Source of the DNA: Paenilisteria portnoyi
GTDB taxonomy: Bacteria > Bacillota > Bacilli > Lactobacillales > Listeriaceae
Direction: 5' to 3'
NCBI RefSeq assembly: GCF_014322795.1
Contig: NZ_JAASTT010000009.1
Location: forward strand, 61,186-125,185
Length of the DNA stretch: 64,000 nucleotides
Part shown: piece after piece, positions 58,625 through 64,000 of the stretch
How the letters are laid out: the number at the start of each line of letters is the position of its first letter
Numbering within the stretch: position 1 is the first letter of the stretch
Program-made: the position numbers and the translations under genes
Notes under the pieces: model-generated
Databases searched by the model: none
The model's input: the letters and a program-made list of their open reading frames with translations, nothing else
Told to the model about the DNA's origin: nothing

Positions 58625-58797
58625 TTTTGCCTCTCTCTCATTAAAGCTCTCCCTTAAAATTAGACTATATTCGCCACGAAATCAAGCTAAATAATGTTTT
58701 TCGCAAAAGTTTAAAACACCGCTCACAGTTTGTTCATATTTTTTTCACACCTTCCGTCTAATCTATAGAAAGAGCAAGACGAAATGGAGGAAACGAT

Positions 58798-60315
58798 ATG
58801 AATTTTATCAAACGAGCATTACTCAGCATGAAAGCAAGAAAAGGAAGAACAATCCTGCAATTATTTATTTTTACAATCGTATGCGTACTTATTCTTTCCG
58901 GATTCACGATTCAATCCGCGGCAAATAAAGCAAGCGAACTAGCACGGCAAGAACTTGGTGGGGACGTCACCCTAAGCGTTGACCGCGAAAAACAGATGGA
59001 GGCGCAGCAAAAATCGACGGAATCCTCATCAACTAGCGGCACAACCGAGCGACGGATGTTCGAATCTACACCAGTATCCGTTGCAGCCGCGAAGAAATTA
59101 GCAGAACTTGACCACGTGTCGGGTTACAATCTCTATTCCAACACACAAGCGCTAGCATCAGGATTTGAGCCAATCGCCTCATCAAGCGACACATCTCAAT
59201 CCGACGATTCCAGCACAACTTCAACGACTGAACAGCAAGGCCCAGGTGGAGATAGCAGTGATTCTAACCGCCCACAAATGGTGCAGGCAGACTTGAGCGT
59301 GTCAGGCGTTCTTGATTCAGCAACCGCAACAAAATTCAAAGCTGGAACTGATAAACTCACATCTGGAAAAGCAATCACAGCAAGCGATGTCGGTAAAAAC
59401 GTCGTCATGATTGAAAAAACACTAGCCGAAGAAAATGACCTCAAAGTCGGTGATAAAATCAAAATCCAATCGAGCGACGAAGCAACAACGGTCGAACTAA
59501 CAATCAAAGGTATCTACGAGTCAACCGATTCAGGAAGTGACGCAGCAGCTAACTTCTCGTTCTTAAATCCATATAACACCATTTACGTACCATACACCGT
59601 TGCCAACACAATCAAAGGCAGCGATTCAAAAGACACGGTCGATTCCGCGATTTACTTCATGGATGACGCAGCAAACATCAGTGCCTTCGAGACAGCGGCG
59701 AAAAAAGTAACGGCCGTTGATTGGGACACGTTCAAATTAGACGCCAATGACGCGACTTACCAACAAATGATCGGACCAATCAACAATGTAGCGGCTTTTT
59801 CTAAAAATGTTGTCTATATCGTATCGATTGCGGGCGCATTGATTTTAGGACTACTCGTGATGATGCAAATTCGGGAACGTAAATATGAAATGGGTGTTTT
59901 ACTCGCCATTGGTGAAAAACGTTCCAAACTCGTCGGCCAGTTCCTCGTTGAAATTTTAGTAGTAGCCATTCTATCGTTCGGAATTGCCGCGGTGAGCAGT
60001 CATTACGTAGCGCAAGTCGTTGGAAATCAGCTGTTAACCCAACAAAGCGCAACTGCCTCCGAGTCGACATCATCGACTAGCAACCAAAGAGGACCAGGCG
60101 GAAACGGTGGCGGCCCAGGTGGCGGAGGTCCAGGATTTGGCTCATCGCTAACAGCAAACACAGCGGAAATCAAATCACTCGACATCCAAGTAAGCCTTGA
60201 AGACATGCTGAAAATGGGCGGAATCGGCGTCGGCATTGCCTTCATTTCCGTATTACTCCCATCCATCCTAGTACTTCGCATGAATCCAAAAACAATCTTA
60301 ACCAAACAAGAATAG
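58798..60315 (+). CDS. ABC transporter permease (FtsX/MacB type)
   Basis: 505 residues: one N-terminal membrane helix (about 17-40), a large extracellular MacB-like domain (about 45-335) containing a Ser/Thr-rich stretch (residues 125-155), then three helices at the C-terminus (about 340-365, 385-410, 475-495). An extra Gly/Pro-rich loop (GPGGNGGGPGGGGPG, about 435-450) lies between the last helices. Such permeases with two-component control often export peptides or sense envelope stress. GGAGG precedes ATG. Confidence 0.9.
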   Translation: MNFIKRALLSMKARKGRTILQLFIFTIVCVLILSGFTIQSAANKASELARQELGGDVTLSVDREKQMEAQQKSTESSSTSGTTERRMFESTPVSVAAAKKLAELDHVSGYNLYSNTQALASGFEPIASSSDTSQSDDSSTTSTTEQQGPGGDSSDSNRPQMVQADLSVSGVLDSATATKFKAGTDKLTSGKAITASDVGKNVVMIEKTLAEENDLKVGDKIKIQSSDEATTVELTIKGIYESTDSGSDAAANFSFLNPYNTIYVPYTVANTIKGSDSKDTVDSAIYFMDDAANISAFETAAKKVTAVDWDTFKLDANDATYQQMIGPINNVAAFSKNVVYIVSIAGALILGLLVMMQIRERKYEMGVLLAIGEKRSKLVGQFLVEILVVAILSFGIAAVSSHYVAQVVGNQLLTQQSATASESTSSTSNQRGPGGNGGGPGGGGPGFGSSLTANTAEIKSLDIQVSLEDMLKMGGIGVGIAFISVLLPSILVLRMNPKTILTKQE

Positions 60316-60328
60316 GAGCGTGACTTTT

Positions 60329-61015
60329 ATGACAAAAATTCTCGAATTCAAGGACGTAAGCTATGCCTACAAGCAAAACGATAATCCAATTTTGGATAAA
60401 ATAAACTATGACTTTGCAACAGGCGTTTTCTATACGGTCGTAGGTAGCTCAGGATCGGGAAAAACCACCTTCCTGTCATTGGCTGGCGGCCTCGATTCGC
60501 AACAAGACGGTGACATTTTTTACAAAGGTTTGTCCTTGAAAAAAATCGGACTAAACAAATACCGAAACCAATACGTGTCCATCGTGTTCCAAAGCTATAA
60601 CTTATTAACCTACATGACTGCGCTCCAAAACGTGACAACCGCAATGGAAATCACGCACGTAAATCAACAAGACAAGCGCCAATTCGCTCTCCATATGCTA
60701 GCGAAAGTTGGTATTGACGAAAAAATGGCTCGGCAAAAAGTCCTAACATTGAGTGGTGGACAACAGCAACGGGTTTCCATTGCCCGCGCGCTATGTTGTG
60801 AAACAGACTTAATTGTGGCAGATGAGCCAACGGGGAATCTGGATGAACGCACGAGTAAAGAAGTTGTGACGCTATTTCAAGACCTGGCGCACAAGGAAGG
60901 GAAATGCGTTATTATGGTAACACACGATCCGGAAATTGCTAAAGTATCAGACGTAAAAATCACGATGAAGAATGGTAAGTTTGATGTGAAAGAGCAAATG
61001 GTAGCAAGTGTATAA
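60329..61015 (+). CDS. ABC transporter ATP-binding protein (LolD/MacB type)
   Basis: 228 residues: Walker A GSSGSGKTTFLSL (about 38-50), Q-loop FQSYNLL, signature LSGGQQQRVSIARAL (about 139-153), Walker B LIVADEPTGNLD, H-loop MVTHD. Partner of the upstream permease. The start is ATG 60329 with AGGAG upstream; a GTG at 60320 is also in frame. Confidence 0.94.
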   Translation: MTKILEFKDVSYAYKQNDNPILDKINYDFATGVFYTVVGSSGSGKTTFLSLAGGLDSQQDGDIFYKGLSLKKIGLNKYRNQYVSIVFQSYNLLTYMTALQNVTTAMEITHVNQQDKRQFALHMLAKVGIDEKMARQKVLTLSGGQQQRVSIARALCCETDLIVADEPTGNLDERTSKEVVTLFQDLAHKEGKCVIMVTHDPEIAKVSDVKITMKNGKFDVKEQMVASV

Positions 61016-61025
61016 AATAATAGAG

Positions 61026-61063
61026 AAACTAGTCCTAGCAAGCGATATAGGGCTAGTTTTTTC
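61026..61063 (+). terminator. Terminator after the ABC transporter genes
   Basis: AAACTAGTCCTA pairs with TAGGGCTAGTTT, then T-rich sequence. Confidence 0.8.
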
Positions 61064-61270
61064 GCGTTCCATAAAATATGTCGAGTCAGTGACAATTTTT
61101 CTGAGAAAATCGAAATTAGAGCAATGAAGTAATCATCAGAATCCTGTCATAGCAACGAATGAGATGATTTGTAGCATTAAAACAAAGTAGAATTTTCCTG
61201 TTAAAAACAATACATATGACCGAAAAACACCCGTTTAGCTCATAATACTCAAAAAAACACAAGAAATTTA
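61064..61270. other. Non-coding gap before the secreted-protein gene
   Basis: About 200 bp with no gene. One modest inverted repeat (AATCATC...GATGATT, about 61131-61171) is visible, and nothing else I can support before the promoter at 61271. Confidence 0.5.
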
Positions 61271-61299
61271 TTGTAACAAGTGTTAAAAATGGATAAACT
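61271..61299 (+). promoter_or_regulatory. Promoter of the secreted-protein gene
   Basis: -35 TTGTAA (61271-61276), 17-bp spacer, -10 TAAACT (61294-61299). Confidence 0.6.
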
Positions 61300-61365
61300 G
61301 GAAACAGGTGTCGCGAACCGATAGATAGCCTCACCAATATGAAGAGAAAAGGGAGATAGACCACC

Positions 61366-63138
61366 ATGAAAAAATGGCTAATAATTTTTACAGTAATGAT
61401 TTTGGCGTTAAGTCCACTCGCCAGCAATACAGCTATGGCGGAAGACGAGGTTACAAAACCAGCAGTAAGAACATCAGAAGAAAGAATACAATCACCGCTG
61501 GGAGAAGAATTCTTAGATTCTCCAGAGGGACAGTTTGGCAAAAAGTTATTGAAAAGTCAATCGACGACACACGAGAAAATGAAATCGCCAGCTGTAGTCA
61601 CAGAATCACTAGGGGGTAGTGAAGGGGAACTTATCATTAGTTGGCCAAAAGCTACAGATGCGATTGGTTACAAAGTGGGTATATTTAATGGTAACACCTA
61701 CGACTTTATCGATGTTGGAAGTACATTAAGTTGGTCAACAAAAGGAAAAAATATCTGGCCTACTAAATCAGAACTATCAAATGGTAAATACAACATACAT
61801 ACAGATGGACTTGGTAGCGAACTGCCCCTTGATCCTTCAAGTACGTATAAGACGGCTTATGCTGTTACTAAAAAGACAGACTATAGTACGAGATTGACCT
61901 ACTTTGTACGTGTTATGGCGATATATGAAGATGGGGAAGGCCCAGTTTCGGATATTGTTGCTCCAATGATGCCGTTTGATGGGATATATTACACAGATGT
62001 CCAAACAAAATTAAATGATGCCAACACTGGGGCTACAACTTTATTTTGGGAAGCAGTGGAAGGTGCGGTTGGATACAAAGTGTGGGTATTTGACGGTAAA
62101 CTGTATCATCTTTATGATGTTGGAAGTAGTTATAGTTGGAGTACAGAAAGTAAAGGAATTTGGCCAACGAAAACAGAGATTTCACAAGGTAAAAAAGGCT
62201 TACACCAAGATGGAAAGGGAGAAAATCTTTCTGTAGTTCCTAATGATGTTTATCAGCTAAACAACCCAGGTTTCCCAGAGGTTCCTAATTATTATTTACG
62301 TGTCACAGCATATGACGCGGATGGCGCAACAATTGCTTATCAAAATACACCACCAATTGTTTTGGAGGAGCAAGTGAAAAATCAATCGACGGATGATATT
62401 GATTTTCGAGAATTGTATGAGAAAGCTATACAAGAGGGGGCTGTGGATGAGAATAATAAAACATATGAACAGTTTATAGTTGATCAAAAAGGCATATTAC
62501 CGATTTTTCAGAATGGTATTGATGAAGAAGCGATAGAAAATAATATTTCTACAGAAGAATGGCTTGCTGGAAGTAACTATGGGCAAGCACCTATTGCAAA
62601 TGATGCAGTGGAAGATATTACATTACAGTTAAAAGCATCTTGGAATGGATTTACGATGAAAGCTGGAGACATTTTCATTACTAATGCGACATCGTCGAAA
62701 GGAATTACGGGACATGCAGCTATTGCTAATAGCGACAACTATATATTAGATATGCCTGGATCGAAAACAGGAGACAATAAGAATAATAATCGTCAACTTA
62801 CAATGGCTTCTTGGATGTCTAGTTATAATAGTGGCTGGATTAGAGCATATAGATTAAAAGATCAGAAGTTAGCTAAGAAGTTAGCTAAATATGCTGACCG
62901 TAATCTTTTTTCGAAATATGGAACAACACAAAAAACAGAAAAAATTGATTATGCAATAGATACGCATATTTATAGAAAAAACCCTAGCTATTGCTCAAAA
63001 TTTGTTTTTCAAGCTTATTACTTTGGATCTGGAAATGTTGCGTTGATGAAGCCGATTAGTGGTTTTATGGGACCGTACGGTTTAATTCGAACAATTAATT
63101 GGCAATATAGACCTACTGAACATAGAGTATATAGATAG
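61366..63138 (+). CDS. Secreted two-repeat protein with YiiX-like permuted papain domain
   Basis: 590 residues. Signal peptide (KKWLIIFTVMILALSPLAS..AMA, cleavage near 25). Two homologous FN3-like repeats, about 80-200 and 215-335, share GYKV...F-G...DVGS..SWST..K.IWPTK.E.S.GK...H.DG.G. The C-terminal domain (about 425-590) resembles NlpC/P60-superfamily YiiX/DUF830 enzymes: KAGDIFITNATSSKGITGHAAIA with His450, then SYCSKFVFQAYYF with Cys543, the permuted His-before-Cys order. Likely a wall- or lipid-directed hydrolase or acyltransferase outside the cell. No LPXTG or lipobox. GGGAGA is upstream. Confidence 0.8.
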   Translation: MKKWLIIFTVMILALSPLASNTAMAEDEVTKPAVRTSEERIQSPLGEEFLDSPEGQFGKKLLKSQSTTHEKMKSPAVVTESLGGSEGELIISWPKATDAIGYKVGIFNGNTYDFIDVGSTLSWSTKGKNIWPTKSELSNGKYNIHTDGLGSELPLDPSSTYKTAYAVTKKTDYSTRLTYFVRVMAIYEDGEGPVSDIVAPMMPFDGIYYTDVQTKLNDANTGATTLFWEAVEGAVGYKVWVFDGKLYHLYDVGSSYSWSTESKGIWPTKTEISQGKKGLHQDGKGENLSVVPNDVYQLNNPGFPEVPNYYLRVTAYDADGATIAYQNTPPIVLEEQVKNQSTDDIDFRELYEKAIQEGAVDENNKTYEQFIVDQKGILPIFQNGIDEEAIENNISTEEWLAGSNYGQAPIANDAVEDITLQLKASWNGFTMKAGDIFITNATSSKGITGHAAIANSDNYILDMPGSKTGDNKNNNRQLTMASWMSSYNSGWIRAYRLKDQKLAKKLAKYADRNLFSKYGTTQKTEKIDYAIDTHIYRKNPSYCSKFVFQAYYFGSGNVALMKPISGFMGPYGLIRTINWQYRPTEHRVYR

Positions 63139-63147
63139 GACTGGTAT

Positions 63148-63489
63148 ATGTTGAAAAAAATAATAGTGTTAGGTATTGTTGTGGTTATCTTATCTACTGT
63201 TGCATTTATTATGATGAATCACTACAATACAAAAAGAGTAGCCGTAGAAAAAATAGAACAATATATAGAAAAGCAAAAAATCCCAAAAGAAAATATATAT
63301 AATGAAAGTTTTACATGGGACTGGGAAAATAGCGGACATTATATCAAGCAATTCAAAGTGAAAGACGATGATTCTGGAATAACGTATCAGTACAGTTTTA
63401 TAGCAAAAGATAAGCCTATTGTTTTTATCCCGTACACATCCACGGCGTTCGAAGTCAAAGTGAAATATCCAGCACCTGAAATAAAATAG
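63148..63489 (+). CDS. DUF3139-like membrane-anchored protein, copy 1
   Basis: 113 residues: N-terminal membrane anchor (KIIVLGIVVVILSTVAFIMM), helix with YIEKQKIPKENIY, then FTWDWENSGHYIKQFKVKDDD...YQYSFIAKDKPIVF. This DYK/WDW-GGY-type pattern matches DUF3139 of Firmicutes, function unknown. It starts 9 bp after the YiiX-like gene and is 40-50 percent similar by eye to the next gene. Confidence 0.75.
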   Translation: MLKKIIVLGIVVVILSTVAFIMMNHYNTKRVAVEKIEQYIEKQKIPKENIYNESFTWDWENSGHYIKQFKVKDDDSGITYQYSFIAKDKPIVFIPYTSTAFEVKVKYPAPEIK

Positions 63490-63571
63490 GCAGGATTAAA
63501 TTCTATTTTGCGAATCTAATCTTACTCATTTTAATAACAGATGTCGCAAGGATAGATAAGGAGTCAATGAT

Positions 63572-63913
63572 TTGAAAAAATGGAGCATATTAGGAATCGT
63601 ATGTATAGCATTAATACTAGTCACTTTTACGTTTGTAGCACTTCACTATAATAAAAAAGCATATGCCGAAAAACAAATTGATGATTATATTGAAAAGCAA
63701 GGAATCCCACATAAAGATGTCTATGATGAAAAATATGCATGGGATTGGCAAAAAAGCGGCTCATATGTTAAAAGTTTCCATTTAAAAGGAGAAGACCCCG
63801 AGCTTGTATATCAATATGTGTTCACTGCAAAAGGTCATCCTGTGATTTTTGGTCCATATTCACCATCAAGTGATTACCCAAAAACGAAATATCCAAAATT
63901 AAATCAGAAATAA
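63572..63913 (+). CDS. DUF3139-like membrane-anchored protein, copy 2
   Basis: 113 residues, paralogous to the gene before: membrane anchor (KKWSILGIVCIALILVTFTFVAL), YIEKQGIPHKDVYDEKYAWDWQKSGSYVKSF, then YQYVFTAKGHPVIFGPY. TTG start with AAGGAG 8 nt upstream. Tandem duplication beside a secreted hydrolase-like gene suggests a shared role, perhaps self-protection or chaperoning; this is inference. Confidence 0.75.
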   Translation: MKKWSILGIVCIALILVTFTFVALHYNKKAYAEKQIDDYIEKQGIPHKDVYDEKYAWDWQKSGSYVKSFHLKGEDPELVYQYVFTAKGHPVIFGPYSPSSDYPKTKYPKLNQK

Positions 63914-64000
63914 GATAGTAAACTGAACTAATTTCATAACTCCTAAGCCTTGCGGCACAAGAGATTTAAAGCAACAAAAAAGAGGAACCTCCCCATTTTT
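63914..64000. other. Window end, incomplete
   Basis: No gene is visible. The last 25 bases (AAAAAAGAGGAACCTCCCCA then T5) look like part of a hairpin plus T-run cut by the window edge; I cannot assign it. Confidence 0.3.

Noticed and set aside
61131..61171. Inverted repeat AATCATC/GATGATT as a small RNA gene
   Set aside because: Only 7 bp with a long loop, no promoter or terminator attached.

Overview
The window is a stretch of bacterial chromosome from a low- to mid-G+C Firmicute. Gene order and protein content match the Listeria block that runs from valS through folC, comC, radC, mreBCD, minCD, rplU-rpmA, glpFK, obg, pheA, yebC, ldh, ruvAB, queA, tgt, yajC, secDF, recJ, apt, relA, dtd, an SH3/amidase gene, hisS, aspS, glnK-amtB, cymR, rarA, iscS, mnmA and recD2 to a two-component/ABC cassette. 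Several loci lack a counterpart in the L. monocytogenes order as I remember it. A Listeria species outside the sensu stricto group is therefore my best guess; this is inference, not a database result.

Region by region: (1) 1-5.2 kb holds the 3' part of valS, folC, the prepilin peptidase comC and radC. (2) 5.2-9.6 kb is the cell-shape and division-site cluster mreBCD-minCD, with a folded RNA element and an internal promoter before minC. (3) 9.6-12.8 kb has an unrecognised 209-aa gene, an RNase G-like gene and the L21 leader-rplU-prp-rpmA operon. (4) 13-15.6 kb is glpFK behind a cre-overlapped promoter and a leader terminator. (5) 16-35.5 kb is housekeeping: obg, pheA, yebC, ldh, ruvAB-queA-tgt-yajC, comN, secDF, recJ-apt, relA, dtd. 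(6) 35.6-49.6 kb has a secreted amidase, a T-box-controlled hisS-aspS operon, a GlnR-controlled amtB-glnK pair, cymR/rarA, 6S RNA, iscS-mnmA and small hydrolase/TPR genes. (7) 49.6-52 kb is recD2. (8) 52.2-55.3 kb is an inserted type VII secretion (LXG) toxin module: two small helical partner genes (the second frameshifted), an LXG nuclease toxin and two candidate immunity genes. (9) 55.6-61 kb has an orphan membrane protein, a histidine kinase/response regulator pair and an FtsX-type ABC transporter. (10) 61.3-64 kb has a secreted two-repeat protein with a permuted papain-like C-terminus and two paralogous DUF3139-like membrane proteins.

Most genes are co-directional (+). The minus-strand units are the amidase, a 125-aa secreted protein, amtB-glnK, cymR, the orphan membrane protein, the two-component system and a 45-aa small gene. 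Intergenic DNA carries many intrinsic terminators and extended -10 promoters, and at least two families of dispersed non-coding repeats (A: about 15603-15712 and 35541-35656 inverted; B: about 12791, 37413 and 45599). The most distinctive parts are the LXG island, the unexplained gene after minD, the three-way-junction RNA before minC, and the secreted YiiX-like/DUF3139 locus at the right end. Start codons were chosen by ribosome-binding-site spacing and family N-termini, so several differ from the longest reading frame.
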